The notes below the pieces were generated by a model. It was not told the origin of the DNA, searched no databases, and saw nothing but the letters and a program-made list of their open reading frames with translations. From Psychrobacter sanguinis (GTDB lineage: Bacteria > Pseudomonadota > Gammaproteobacteria > Pseudomonadales > Moraxellaceae): a stretch of DNA of 64,000 nucleotides. How positions within the stretch are numbered: position 1 is the stretch's first letter; every line of letters starts with the position of its first letter. Positions 15,902 through 24,999 of the stretch are shown in pieces. Made by a program: the position numbers and the translations under genes. The stretch spans positions 2,108,001 to 2,172,000 of the forward strand of contig NZ_CP085990.1 of NCBI RefSeq assembly GCF_020736705.1. Direction: 5' to 3'.

Positions 15902-16297
15902 TTAAGCGTCAGTAGTGATGCCACTTTTGGTACGGTAATCATTGATAGCTGCTTTAATAGCGTCTTCTGCCAATACTGAACAGTGAACTTTCACTGGTGG
16001 TAAAGCAAGCTCTTCAGCGATATGCTTGTTTTTAATCTCAGCAGCTTGGTCTAGTGTTTTGCCTTTTAGCCACTCAGTTACTAATGAGCTTGAGGCAATA
16101 GCTGAACCACAGCCATAAGTTTTAAAGCGAGCATCTTCAATAATACCGTCATCGCCAACTTGGATTTGTAGACGCATAACGTCACCACAAGCTGGAGCAC
16201 CAACCATACCAGTGCCAACGTTTTTGGCATCTTTGTCTAAATTACCAACGTTACGTGGGTTTTCATAATGGTCAATTACTTGATTACTATAAGCCAT
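15902..16297 (-). CDS. iscU: Fe-S cluster assembly scaffold IscU
   Basis: 131 residues beginning MAYSNQVIDHYENPRNVGNLD. Cluster cysteines occur in GAPACGDVMRLQI, TYGCGSAIASSSLVTEWLKG and KVHCSVLAEDAIKAAI, and the HscA recognition motif LPPVK immediately precedes the last of these. All features of a working scaffold are present. It is preceded by GGAGAA (minus strand) and spaced 181 bp from iscS. Confidence 0.97.
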   Translation of the reverse strand: MAYSNQVIDHYENPRNVGNLDKDAKNVGTGMVGAPACGDVMRLQIQVGDDGIIEDARFKTYGCGSAIASSSLVTEWLKGKTLDQAAEIKNKHIAEELALPPVKVHCSVLAEDAIKAAINDYRTKSGITTDA

Positions 16298-16478
16298 GGT
16301 GTTTCTCCTGGGGTTTAACCTAGATATAAGGGGACAATAAAATTATTGTCTAATGTGTTTAAATAATTCAGCATAAATTAGGGGATTTTTTAGGTAATAA
16401 TGGTCTTAATTTAAAAGATTATTATTAAATGTTGTCAATTTTAAAGAATGCCCCTAATTACTATTATGCTTTTCTTGC

Positions 16479-17705
16479 TTAGTGTTCTGCCCACTCTACA
16501 GAGTTAAGGTCAACACCGTCTTTATACATATCCCATAGCGGAGATAGGTCTCTTAACTTATCAACAGCTTCGTGAATCTGAGTCAGAATCACATCAATAT
16601 CTTCTTCTGTTGTATAACGGCCGAAACTAAAGCGGATAGAGCTATGAGCTAACTCATCAGGACGGCCAATAGCGCGTAGAACGTATGAAGGCTCTAAAGT
16701 GGCTGATGTACAAGCAGAACCTGAAGATACGGCCATGTCTTTAAGAGACATCATTAAAGATTCACCTTCAACAAAGTTAAAGCTGATGTTAATGATATTT
16801 GGGATACTGTTTTCTGCATCACCATTTAGATAAATTTCTTCAATATCCTGTACGCCTTGCCATAACTTGTCATGTAATTTTTGTGCATGAGCATGATCTT
16901 CTTCTAAGCGTTCAGCGGCAATGGCGAAAGCTTCACCCATACCCACGATTTGATGCGTCGGTAACGTACCAGAGCGCATACCACGCTCATGACCGCCACC
17001 ATGCTGCTCAGCACGCAGACGAACACGAGGTTTACGACGTACAAATAGAGCGCCGATACCTTTAGGACCATAAATCTTATGACCTGAGAAGCTCATCAAG
17101 TCGATTTTTAGTTCTTCTAAATCAATCTTAATTTTGCCAGCGGCTTGGGCACCATCGACATGGAAGATAACACCAGCTTCACGAGTAATCTCACCGATGG
17201 CTTTAACATCAGTTACTGTTCCTAGCTCATTGTTTACCATCATCAATGAAACTAAGATAGTATCTTCTCGAAGAGCTTCTTTAACTTGCTCTGGTAAAAT
17301 AAGACCAGTACTTGGCTGAGGTTCAATATAAGTAATTTCAAAACCTTCTTGCTCAAGCTGACGGCAAGTATCTAATACCGCTTTATGCTCAATTTTACTG
17401 GTAATAATGTGTTTACCACGACTTTCGTAGAAATGTGCCGCACCTTTAATTGCCAAGTTGTCAGATTCTGTTGCGCCAGAAGTAAATACAATTTCACGAG
17501 GATCTGCATTTATTAGATCAGCGATTTGTTGACGGGCATTTTCAACTGCTTCTTCAGCTTGCCAACCATAACCGTGTGAACGAGAAGCCGGGTTACCGAA
17601 CATACCGTCAAAGGTCATGTACTCAGCCATCTTCTTAGCGACTTGTGGATCGACTGGGGTTGTAGCGGCATAGTCAAGATAGATTGGACGGTTTAAGTTA
17701 CTCAT
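16479..17705 (-). CDS. iscS: Cysteine desulfurase IscS
   Basis: 408 residues, close to E. coli IscS (404). [14 protein letters not shown] and [17 protein letters not shown] match class V aminotransferase starts; the PLP lysine is in [18 protein letters not shown]; the catalytic loop cysteine is in [21 protein letters not shown]. It removes sulfur from cysteine for IscU and other acceptors. The ATG overlaps the iscR stop by 4 bp (ATGA), indicating translational coupling. Confidence 0.98.
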   Translation of the reverse strand: MSNLNRPIYLDYAATTPVDPQVAKKMAEYMTFDGMFGNPASRSHGYGWQAEEAVENARQQIADLINADPREIVFTSGATESDNLAIKGAAHFYESRGKHIITSKIEHKAVLDTCRQLEQEGFEITYIEPQPSTGLILPEQVKEALREDTILVSLMMVNNELGTVTDVKAIGEITREAGVIFHVDGAQAAGKIKIDLEELKIDLMSFSGHKIYGPKGIGALFVRRKPRVRLRAEQHGGGHERGMRSGTLPTHQIVGMGEAFAIAAERLEEDHAHAQKLHDKLWQGVQDIEEIYLNGDAENSIPNIINISFNFVEGESLMMSLKDMAVSSGSACTSATLEPSYVLRAIGRPDELAHSSIRFSFGRYTTEEDIDVILTQIHEAVDKLRDLSPLWDMYKDGVDLNSVEWAEH

Positions 17706-18229
17706 GCTGGATTAACCTCACTGGCAGGGAATATTATATTGGGATTTGTTGTTCTATTTTTTTCAGTTCTTTCAGTTGCTGCTTCATGAAGTAATTGCTG
17801 ACGGTGCGAAACGTCTTTTACATTCTCCATCTCTAACAACTGATCTAATGAAATGTTTTTTAAATATTGTTCAATGTGCATGGATAGGGCACACCATAAA
17901 TCATGGGTAAGACACATTGCGCCGCCTTGACAGTTACCTTGACCGCCACACTGCATGGCATTAACAGATTCATCAACGGCGGTGATAATAGTCATCACAT
18001 CAATTTCGTTTAGAGGCTTGGCTAAATGGTAACCACCTGAGGCACCTCGGGTACTAGTAACCAATCCTGCTTTACGCAATTTAGAAAATAACTGCTCTAA
18101 ATAAGAAATAGAAATTGATTGGCGCTTGGCGATATCCGATAGGGAGACAGCACTTGATGAGTCACCATCTTGAATAGCCAGATCAAGTAGCGCAGTAACC
18201 GCGTATCTACCTCGAGTTGTTAAACGCAT
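17702..18229 (-). CDS. iscR: Fe-S-dependent transcription regulator IscR
   Basis: 175 residues. [18 protein letters not shown] opens the Rrf2-type winged helix ([40 protein letters not shown]). The [2Fe-2S] ligands are in [21 protein letters not shown]-x5-C-x5-C plus the following His. Holo-IscR represses its own operon and apo-IscR acts at other sites. It is the first gene, overlaps iscS by 4 bp, and its promoter contains a near-consensus IscR type 1 site. The C-terminal ~30 residues are poorly conserved. Confidence 0.97.
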   Translation of the reverse strand: MRLTTRGRYAVTALLDLAIQDGDSSSAVSLSDIAKRQSISISYLEQLFSKLRKAGLVTSTRGASGGYHLAKPLNEIDVMTIITAVDESVNAMQCGGQGNCQGGAMCLTHDLWCALSMHIEQYLKNISLDQLLEMENVKDVSHRQQLLHEAATERTEKNRTTNPNIIFPASEVNPA

Positions 18230-18269
18230 TTAATGTCTCCACGATTTCAGTCTAAATTAATTAAGTCCT

Positions 18270-18299
18270 ATTATAGTTAATTCCGAGTAATACAGTCAA
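18270..18299 (-). promoter_or_regulatory. Sigma-70 promoter of the isc operon
   Basis: Minus strand -35 TTGACT (18299-18294), 18-bp spacer, -10 TATAAT (18275-18270). The start codon of iscR is 41 bp beyond the -10. Confidence 0.8.
18283..18299 (-). promoter_or_regulatory. IscR type 1 binding site overlapping the iscR -35
   Basis: TTGACTGTATTACTCGG fits the type 1 core YYGACTRWWWYAGTCRR with one mismatch (C for G in the second half). Position over the -35 fits autorepression by holo-IscR. Confidence 0.65.
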
Positions 18300-18735
18300 G
18301 ATTAATTAGGGGCTTAATTGTAATGAAAACATACAGATTCAAATCAAGGTCATTTAGCCTGTGATTTTACTCAGTTAGAGACTAGGGTTTTTAGACCGCA
18401 GTATTATATCAAATTACCTAGTTTAATTTAGGATTAGATTAAGGTTTTATAGAGCAATGTACAGCTCGGCTATTCATTTGGACAGTTGCTTGGCCATTTA
18501 TTCAGCCATTTCTTCAACTATCTATTAAAGACGGACATAATGATTCAGTTACTTTCTATTAAAGACGGACATAATGATTCAGTTACTTTAATTTGAGGCC
18601 ATTGTATTGGTTTTTCAATACAGAAAGCCTGCTGTGAGCGCTTTTCTTTTATAATTAACTTATCTCTGTTTATCATCAACATAATAAGCTTTTAACTGTT
18701 TAATAATTATCTAATAATGATCTAATAAGCCCCAC
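18300..18735. other. Intergenic region upstream of the isc operon
   Basis: AT-rich, no gene seen. It contains the perfect 34-bp tandem duplication at 18521-18588 and a small 6-bp palindrome hairpin near 18610. Confidence 0.4.
18521..18588. repeat. Perfect 34-bp tandem duplication (two copies)
   Basis: Units at 18521-18554 and 18555-18588 are identical; each begins TCTATTAAAGACGG and ends GATTCAGTTACTT. The copies lie in non-coding DNA ~290 bp upstream of iscR. Confidence 0.95.
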
Positions 18736-18780
18736 AAAAAACGCCCTAATTAAGCAATTATCTTAATTAGGGCGTTTTTT
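18736..18780 (-). terminator. Intrinsic terminator of the UbiJ/SCP2-like gene (bidirectional form)
   Basis: 13-bp stem CGCCCTAATTAAG (18742-18754) / CTTAATTAGGGCG (18762-18774), loop of 7, A-run on the left and T6 on the right. Confidence 0.88.
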
Positions 18781-18859
18781 ATGATATTTATTTAAAGACA
18801 CATCAGTTGAGGGCATATCAAAGAAGGCACCTTCTCTGCAGAGCAGAAAATAGACTAGA

Positions 18860-19495
18860 TTAACTTGCCCAACCGATTACAGCAGCGATGGCTATTAATG
18901 AAGCCACAATCAGGCCAATTAAGGTGATTTTTTGCTTACTATGTGCTTCTTTTAGACTAATCTCAAGTTCACGGTTCCGCATGCTTAGCGTATTTAATTG
19001 TTGCTGCTGTTCTTCAATACGGGCTTTATAGTCAGGTTTATTATCCTCTTTAGAGGTTTGTTTATTATGTTTATCCTTGCCTTTAAAGGTTTTAATAATA
19101 CCTTGGAACAGACTGGCCACGCCTAACTGCGATAAGAAGTTACGTACTTCAGTGACTGTCTCAGTAGCACCGCGCATGGTTATTTTATTAATCTGAGTGA
19201 CGTCATTGCTAAGTAGTGAATTAATCAGCTGATGCGCATAAGCATTAATTACCACATCGGGTTCTGTGACCGATTGAGGAAGGTGACTGTCTAATAATAT
19301 ACCTTTATTGGTAAAGGTCGCATAAAACTCAGTATGGGGTAAGTAGCTTCGGACACAAACGACCACATTTTTCTTGGCTAAAGGGTAGACGGCCTTACGT
19401 AGGTTTGAATCGAATCTTAAAACAAGTGTAATGGCGGACTCTGCAAATACCAGTACAATATTAAGTAGAGAGTTTGAAATTGAATTTTGACTCAT
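18860..19495 (-). CDS. SCP2/UbiJ-like protein with coiled coil and C-terminal membrane anchor
   Basis: 211 residues from the ATG at 19495 (MSQNSIS), chosen over the upstream in-frame start at 19549. The first ~130 residues resemble the SCP2 domain of UbiJ: NSLLNIVLVFAESAITLVL, PDVVINAYAHQLINSLLSND and TMRGATETVTEVRNFLSQLG. A charged linker follows (KDKHNKQTSKEDNK), then a coiled coil (RIEEQQQQLNTLSMRNRELEISLKEA) and one C-terminal transmembrane helix (ITLIGLIVASLIAIAAVIGW). UbiJ binds lipid intermediates of ubiquinone synthesis. The fusion to a tail anchor is not the E. coli layout, and ubiE/ubiB are not adjacent. Role inferred only at the domain level. Confidence 0.6.
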   Translation of the reverse strand: MSQNSISNSLLNIVLVFAESAITLVLRFDSNLRKAVYPLAKKNVVVCVRSYLPHTEFYATFTNKGILLDSHLPQSVTEPDVVINAYAHQLINSLLSNDVTQINKITMRGATETVTEVRNFLSQLGVASLFQGIIKTFKGKDKHNKQTSKEDNKPDYKARIEEQQQQLNTLSMRNRELEISLKEAHSKQKITLIGLIVASLIAIAAVIGWAS

Positions 19496-19549
19496 ACTAA
19501 ACCTATTTGTATTTTTAAAAGTTAAATGCATCGTTTCGGTTAAGACCAA

Positions 19550-20024
19550 TACATCGTTAACAGCTATATTTAATTTATGTGGATTAATTTACATTGCTAG
19601 CTAGATAGTCACGTCATTCAAGCTATAAATCCTTGAGACCATACACTGATTAAAGCCATAATAAGCGACTATCATACCTATACGCTACTATGGCATAAGT
19701 GACTAATATAGTAAGTGATTATTAGTAATAGTAAGTAATTAATTATTGTATGAAACTATTGCCATGTTAAATGACAGTGACATTAAATCTAAAATAATCA
19801 TTGCTCATTGAGCGAAATGTTATCAACAATTAAATGCGATAAATAATAGCATAATGCAACCAGTACGCCATAGGTATGATTGTTATTAATCAAATTGAGG
19901 GTATTTTGTTAGTATAAATATACGATACTACTTGAACCTACAAGGTTTTGCAGGTATAAAGTCAATATATATGGTGTCTCAAGGCGTTTTGAGTGAGCAA
20001 TTGAACAGTAAAATGTAAATTTGC
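19550..20024. other. Divergent intergenic region between the SCP2-like gene and hup
   Basis: AT-rich with short AGTAAGTGATTA/AGTAATAGTAAGTAATTA repeats near 19700-19745 and no credible ORF. Confidence 0.4.
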
Positions 20025-20053
20025 TTGCACATTTATAATCGCCTTGCTATAAC
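20025..20053 (+). promoter_or_regulatory. Sigma-70 promoter of hup
   Basis: -35 TTGCAC (20025-20030), 17-bp spacer, -10 TATAAC (20048-20053); implies a ~150-nt leader. Confidence 0.55.
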
Positions 20054-20208
20054 TGCATTAGAACCCCAATGTCCAGAAAATACTCAAAATTAAAAAAAGT
20101 GCATTTTTTTACGCTATTGTGTAGTATTTAAGGGCTTGGATATTGCTTATTTCGTTTTTAAGCGATAGAATTTACCTCCGAATTTAAATCATTTTAAAGG
20201 AAGTCTCT

Positions 20209-20481
20209 ATGAATAAATCAGAATTAGTAGATAGCATCGCTGAGAAAAGTGGTCTGAACAAAACTCAAGCTGCTGACGCTCTAAATGCTATGATGGAAAG
20301 TGTTGGCGAAGCTTTAGAAAACAACGACACTATTTCATTAGTTGGTTTTGGTACATTCAGCGTTAAAGATCGCAAAGCGCGTACTGGCCGTAACCCTAAG
20401 ACTGGTGATGAGCTTCAGATTCCAGCAAGCCGTGTACCACACTTTAAAGCAGGTAAAGGCCTTAAAGATCGTTTAAACTAA
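20209..20481 (+). CDS. hupB: DNA-binding protein HU
   Basis: 90 residues, the exact HU size: MNKSELVDSIAEKSGLNKTQAADALNAMM, LVGFGTFSVKDRKARTGRNPKTGDELQIPAS, then PHFKAGKGLKDRLN. The RTGRNPKTG arm and VPHFKAGK are the DNA-binding signatures. HU bends and compacts DNA as a dimer. AAAGGA precedes the ATG. It lies before ppiD, the same order as hupB-ppiD in E. coli, which supports the hupB name. A strong terminator separates the two. Confidence 0.97.
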   Translation: MNKSELVDSIAEKSGLNKTQAADALNAMMESVGEALENNDTISLVGFGTFSVKDRKARTGRNPKTGDELQIPASRVPHFKAGKGLKDRLN

Positions 20482-20530
20482 GCCGATTCTGCGCTAAGTA
20501 AAGCGAACACTATGTCTGATGACAGACAAT

Positions 20531-20556
20531 AACGCACCTTAGGGTGCGTTTTTTTT
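20531..20556 (+). terminator. Intrinsic terminator of hup
   Basis: AACGCACC / GGTGCGTT (20531-20538 / 20543-20550) with a 4-nt loop and a run of T to 20556. Confidence 0.9.
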
Positions 20557-20623
20557 GTGTCAGACCTTATTTTCACGTATGATATTGCGTTAACCTTTTA
20601 TTAACTGATGACTGATAGGTACT

Positions 20624-22498
20624 ATGGAATCGATACGTAATTTTCTTCAAAGTTGGCCTGGCAGAATTTTCTTAATGCTGTGTTTATCACCTTTGGTAAT
20701 TTTGGGCCTTGAAAGCTATTTTACTGGGTCAGCAAATGCCAATGACGTGGCCACAGTAGGGGATCAGACCATTACTCGTGCAGAATACCAAGATGCGATT
20801 AATACTCGCAGAAATGAGCTGCTACAAAATGGTGTGGAAGCCAGTGCGATTAATACCAATGCGCTAAATCGTGAAGTCCTAAAGGGCTTGATTAATCGTG
20901 CCCTACTGAGAAACCAATCAGGCCAATTGGGAATGCACGTATCTGATAAGGTAATCAATGACTTGTTATTACAAGACCCTCAGTTTTTAGATGAAAATGG
21001 TCAATTTTCTAATGATCGTTTTGCATTCTCACTACAACAGCAAGGGATGACCAAAGATCAGTTGTTTGATCAGTACCGTCAACAGTTAAACCTAATGCAG
21101 CTGTATGCGGGTGTGGCACAAACGGCGATTTATCCAGAGTCTGAAATCAATGATCTACTTGCTCTACAGCTAGAAACCCGAGACGTTTGGGTATATCGTC
21201 TACCTTGGGAGCAGTATAAAGATAAGGTATCGGTTTCTGCTAAAGAAATTGAAAATTACTATAATGAACACAAAAATGACTTAAATAGCGTGGCTATGGT
21301 TGATTTGGCTTATATTCAACTAGACCCTGCTAAAGTCGCAGTTGATAAAGTAACGGAAAAAGAGATCCAGGCTCAGTACGATGCTTTTAAAGCCAACTAT
21401 AAAGGTGCTGCTAATCAAAAGCTAAGTCAAATTTTAATTACTGGCGATAAGGCTGAACAAACCATTCAGCAAATACAAAAGCGTTTAAAACAAGGTGAAA
21501 GCTTTGCAGCCTTAGCCAAACAGTATTCAGAAGATCCGATTAGTGCGGCTAAAGGTGGTGATATCGGCACCTTTAATCCAGACGTGTTCGGTGCAGATGG
21601 TGCTAAAGTTGCTAAAGCCATTGAAGGACTCAATAAAGATCAGATTTCAGCGCCCGTAAAAACCAGCTTTGGCTATCAATTATTCAAAGTAACAGAAATG
21701 TCAGGTGATAGCGTTCCTAGCTTAGCAAGTATGCGTGAAGAGCTTGTCGCTCAGGCTCAGCGTCAAAAACGCGAGCAGTTAATTGCTGACAAGATTACCC
21801 GTATTAATGAGATGGCAATAGATGGCGTGGGTATTGAAGACATTGCACAGCAAGAAGAGTTGACCGTGCAGAAAATCAAAAACTACACTAAAGTAGGTAA
21901 TAAGACGGCTCTGGGCCAGCCAGCGGTTATTGATGCCGCGTTTGATGATTTCGCGCTTCAAGATGAGTCGGTTAGTGCCAGTATTAAAGTAAACAATGGG
22001 ACTATTTGGGTTCAACCTACCAACTATCGCCCCGTGAAACCATTAACATTGCAACAAGCTTCTGCAGATATTAAAAATATTTTGGTCAAACAAAAAGCCA
22101 CTGAACAGGCTTTAGCAGCGGCGAGAAATATTAGCAAAACTGTTAATGATAAAGGCATGCAAGCGGTCCAGGCTAACTTTAAGTCTTTAGGCAATATCAA
22201 CCGTAAAAACCCATTATTGTCTACTGATGAGCAAGCCATCGCCTTTAGTAAAGACAGCACCAATGGTAAGCAGCTAGCTGTTTCTGAAAAGACCAAAGAA
22301 GGGGCTACGGTACTGGTACTGGGTCCTATCAGTAAAGGGTCTATGAAAGATGTACCAGCCGCTGAGCTTTCGCAAGCAATGTTTGATATGAGAAGTATCC
22401 GTGGTCAAGAATACTTCAGCGATTATCTAGAGTATTTAAAAGGTGCCACTAAAGTCGAAGAGAACGAAAAAGTTATCAATGAAGTTGGTGGTGTTTAA
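20624..22498 (+). CDS. ppiD: Periplasmic folding chaperone / peptidyl-prolyl isomerase PpiD
   Basis: 624 residues (E. coli PpiD 623). MESIRNFLQSWPGRIFLMLCLSPLVIL is the short cytoplasmic start and single membrane anchor. The SurA_N-like region contains VATVGDQTITRAEYQDAI, REVLKGLINRALLRNQ and MHVSDKVINDLL. The parvulin domain spans residues ~263-360 (LSQILI, GESFAALAKQYSEDP, AAKGGDIGTFNPDVF, SAPVKTSFGYQLFKV). PpiD is anchored at the SecYEG exit and assists newly exported proteins. The parvulin signatures are relatively intact, although E. coli PpiD has little isomerase activity. Monocistronic between two terminators. Confidence 0.95.
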   Translation: MESIRNFLQSWPGRIFLMLCLSPLVILGLESYFTGSANANDVATVGDQTITRAEYQDAINTRRNELLQNGVEASAINTNALNREVLKGLINRALLRNQSGQLGMHVSDKVINDLLLQDPQFLDENGQFSNDRFAFSLQQQGMTKDQLFDQYRQQLNLMQLYAGVAQTAIYPESEINDLLALQLETRDVWVYRLPWEQYKDKVSVSAKEIENYYNEHKNDLNSVAMVDLAYIQLDPAKVAVDKVTEKEIQAQYDAFKANYKGAANQKLSQILITGDKAEQTIQQIQKRLKQGESFAALAKQYSEDPISAAKGGDIGTFNPDVFGADGAKVAKAIEGLNKDQISAPVKTSFGYQLFKVTEMSGDSVPSLASMREELVAQAQRQKREQLIADKITRINEMAIDGVGIEDIAQQEELTVQKIKNYTKVGNKTALGQPAVIDAAFDDFALQDESVSASIKVNNGTIWVQPTNYRPVKPLTLQQASADIKNILVKQKATEQALAAARNISKTVNDKGMQAVQANFKSLGNINRKNPLLSTDEQAIAFSKDSTNGKQLAVSEKTKEGATVLVLGPISKGSMKDVPAAELSQAMFDMRSIRGQEYFSDYLEYLKGATKVEENEKVINEVGGV

Positions 22499-22584
22499 AC
22501 TCACCACAGAGTTGTGACATAGCATTTAGCATTGTCTGATAAGCTATTGCTTTATAAAAGATATGTATCATAAAACATAATCAT

Positions 22585-22617
22585 AAAAAAACCGCCTCAA
22601 GTGAGGCGGTTTTTTTA
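22585..22617. terminator. Bidirectional terminator between ppiD and purH
   Basis: CCGCCTC / GAGGCGG (22592-22598 / 22603-22609) with loop AAGT, A-run left and T-run right. Confidence 0.92.
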
Positions 22618-22707
22618 TTGAGTGCTTTTATTAAATTTTTATTAGGTGCTGTCATTAAACTTATTAATGACAGCTAAGCTCTACAATAGATTAAGCACTT
22701 TGCTCAA

Positions 22708-24282
22708 TTAGTGGCGGAAATGACGCATGCCAGTGAAGACCATAGCGATGCCATGTTCGTTGGCAGCGGCAATAGTTTCATCATCACGGATAGAGCCACC
22801 TGGCTGAATAATGGCTTTAATACCTACTTCAGCAGCGTTATCAATACCGTCTCTGAATGGGAAGAAAGCATCTGATGCCATAACAGCCCCTTCAGTCTTA
22901 AGATTAGCATGTTCAGCTTTAATGGCAGCGATACGTGCTGAGTTAACACGGCTCATCTGACCGGCACCAATACCGATAGTACGTTGATCTTTACCATAAA
23001 CAATGGCGTTAGACTTCACATATTTGGCCACAGTCCAAGTGAACAGAAGGTCATTTAATTGTTCAGGAGTAGGTTGTAGGTCAGTAACTACCGTTAAGTC
23101 ATCTGCGGTAATTAGACCTAAATCTTGGTTTTGAATCAATAAACCACCAGTCACACGCTTATAGTCAAATTGAGCAGCACGATTTTGTGGGTTAGGTAAC
23201 TCACCACAAGTTAAAACACGCACATTTTTCTTAGCTGCTGTAATCTCAAGTACGCCTTGCTCTAAGCTTGGGGCAATGATGACTTCAGCAAACTGAGTGT
23301 CAACGATGGCTTGAGCGGTTTGCTTGGTCAACGGACGGTTAAACGCGATGATGCCCCCAAATGAAGACTCAGGGTCGGTGCTAAAGGCAGTTTTGTAAGC
23401 TTGAGTCTGATCTGCATTAATAGCCACACCACAAGGGTTAGCGTGCTTAACGATAACACAGGCCGACTCACTAAATGACTTAACGCATTCTAAAGCCGCA
23501 TCGGTATCAGCGATGTTGTTATAAGAAAGCTCTTTACCTTGATGCTGCTTAGCAGTAGAGATACTGCCTTCACCTGATCCATTTTCTTCAACGTAGAAAG
23601 CGGCTTGTTGATGAGGGTTTTCACCATAGCGTAAATCTTGTGCTTTTTTCATTTGCACATTAAAAGTACGGGCAAAGTTATCAGGCGCTTCAAAAGAATC
23701 CAAGCGGCTGCCTAAGAAGTTAGCAATCATGCCATCATAATGAGCGGTGTGTTCAAAAGCTTTAACTGCCAAATCAAAACGGGTTTTTTGCGATAGGCTA
23801 CCAGCTTCTTTTAGCTCTTGTAAAATAGCATCGTAATCTGCTGGGTTGGTAACAATGGCCACATGCTCATGGTTTTTGGCAGCAGAGCGCACCATGGTTG
23901 GACCACCGATATCGATGTTTTCAATAGCGTCTGCTTTAGTGACATCTGGTTTGGCAACGGTTTGGGCAAAAGGGTATAAGTTTACTACCACCAAGTCGAT
24001 TGGGCGAATACCATGTTCGCTCATAACCGCATCATCTTGACCACGGCGACCTAAAATACCGCCATGAATTTTTGGATGCAGGGTTTTAACACGGCCATCC
24101 ATCATTTCAGCGAAGCCAGTGTAGTCTGCTACTTCAGTGACTGCAATGCCATTCTCAGAAAGTAGGCGATAAGTACCACCAGTTGACAATAAATCATATC
24201 CTGCTTCAAGTAAGCCTTTTGCGAAGCTTTCAATTTGAGCTTTGTCAGAAACAGAAATAAGAGCGTACGGCTTATCAGACAT
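22708..24282 (-). CDS. purH: Bifunctional AICAR formyltransferase / IMP cyclohydrolase
   Basis: 524 residues from ATG 24282 ([14 protein letters not shown]), with GGGA just upstream; an in-frame ATG at 24294 adds four residues. The N-terminal MGS-like cyclohydrolase has [21 protein letters not shown] and [21 protein letters not shown]. The AICAR transformylase follows, with [30 protein letters not shown] and [31 protein letters not shown]. It catalyses the last two steps of IMP synthesis. Transcribed from its own promoter, downstream of fis on the same strand. Confidence 0.98.
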   Translation of the reverse strand: MSDKPYALISVSDKAQIESFAKGLLEAGYDLLSTGGTYRLLSENGIAVTEVADYTGFAEMMDGRVKTLHPKIHGGILGRRGQDDAVMSEHGIRPIDLVVVNLYPFAQTVAKPDVTKADAIENIDIGGPTMVRSAAKNHEHVAIVTNPADYDAILQELKEAGSLSQKTRFDLAVKAFEHTAHYDGMIANFLGSRLDSFEAPDNFARTFNVQMKKAQDLRYGENPHQQAAFYVEENGSGEGSISTAKQHQGKELSYNNIADTDAALECVKSFSESACVIVKHANPCGVAINADQTQAYKTAFSTDPESSFGGIIAFNRPLTKQTAQAIVDTQFAEVIIAPSLEQGVLEITAAKKNVRVLTCGELPNPQNRAAQFDYKRVTGGLLIQNQDLGLITADDLTVVTDLQPTPEQLNDLLFTWTVAKYVKSNAIVYGKDQRTIGIGAGQMSRVNSARIAAIKAEHANLKTEGAVMASDAFFPFRDGIDNAAEVGIKAIIQPGGSIRDDETIAAANEHGIAMVFTGMRHFRH

Positions 24283-24382
24283 AGTTTTTCCCATAGTGTA
24301 TACGATAAAAACGGTGATTGGATTCTGAAATCATCGTGGGTTTTTGAGTAATTGCCTTAATCTATAAAATTAAGACCCGAGT

Positions 24383-24411
24383 ATATTAGAGCAAAATTGA
24401 AAATATGACAA
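24383..24411 (-). promoter_or_regulatory. Sigma-70 promoter of purH
   Basis: Minus strand -35 TTGTCA (24411-24406), 17-bp spacer, -10 TAATAT (24388-24383), ~100 bp before the start. Confidence 0.65.
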
Positions 24412-24562
24412 AACTTTAACCGGTAAAGATTAAAGTTTTGTGTCGCCTTATTAACAAGGTGTCTAATATGAATGGTTTATTAAAATAAAGAAGGGGTAAT
24501 TTGAACCATCAATCTCATCAATGCCAAACGGGAGGCAATAAATTGTTAATGCAATAATAGAA

Positions 24563-24877
24563 TCACATTAAGTTATATTGCTCCATTTTCTTTCTCAAAG
24601 TTCCTCTATTCAGCCCCAGTATTAGCGCTGTTTTGGACTGGTTACCTTGGGTTTGCTTTAGTACCACTTCTAATAAAGGTTTTTCCACTTCTTGAAGGAT
24701 GGTTTGGTACAGATTAGAAGTAGACTCTCCTTCAAGCTCTACGAAATATTGCTCAACGGCTTGTTGAACGTGATAACGAAGTGGTCTACGAGCCTCATTA
24801 GTCGCAGAGGCTTTATCCCTGTTATTAGAGGCAGTTAAACTGTTCAGATCGCTAAAAGAAGAAGGTTGATTGTCCAT
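24563..24877 (-). CDS. fis: Nucleoid-associated DNA-binding protein Fis
   Basis: 104 residues, E. coli Fis 98. The C-terminal half is textbook Fis: LLEVVLKQTQGNQSKTALILGLNRGTLRKKMEQY, the four-helix core and helix-turn-helix. The N-terminal ~30 residues are divergent. RPLRYHVQQAVEQYFVELEGE corresponds to the inversion-stimulation part. Fis regulates rRNA operons, supercoiling and recombination. It follows prmA, as in the enterobacterial prmA-dusB-fis order, but dusB is missing here. Confidence 0.93.
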   Translation of the reverse strand: MDNQPSSFSDLNSLTASNNRDKASATNEARRPLRYHVQQAVEQYFVELEGESTSNLYQTILQEVEKPLLEVVLKQTQGNQSKTALILGLNRGTLRKKMEQYNLM

Positions 24878-24999
24878 AGTGTTATAACAGATTTAATAGT
24901 TTTTAAAAAAATAATAAGAGAGGGTTTTGTATGGCCGGTTCACTAACTAAACTAAAAGCTGATGGGTTAGTTAGTTATACCACTCATTCAACTAGCTAG

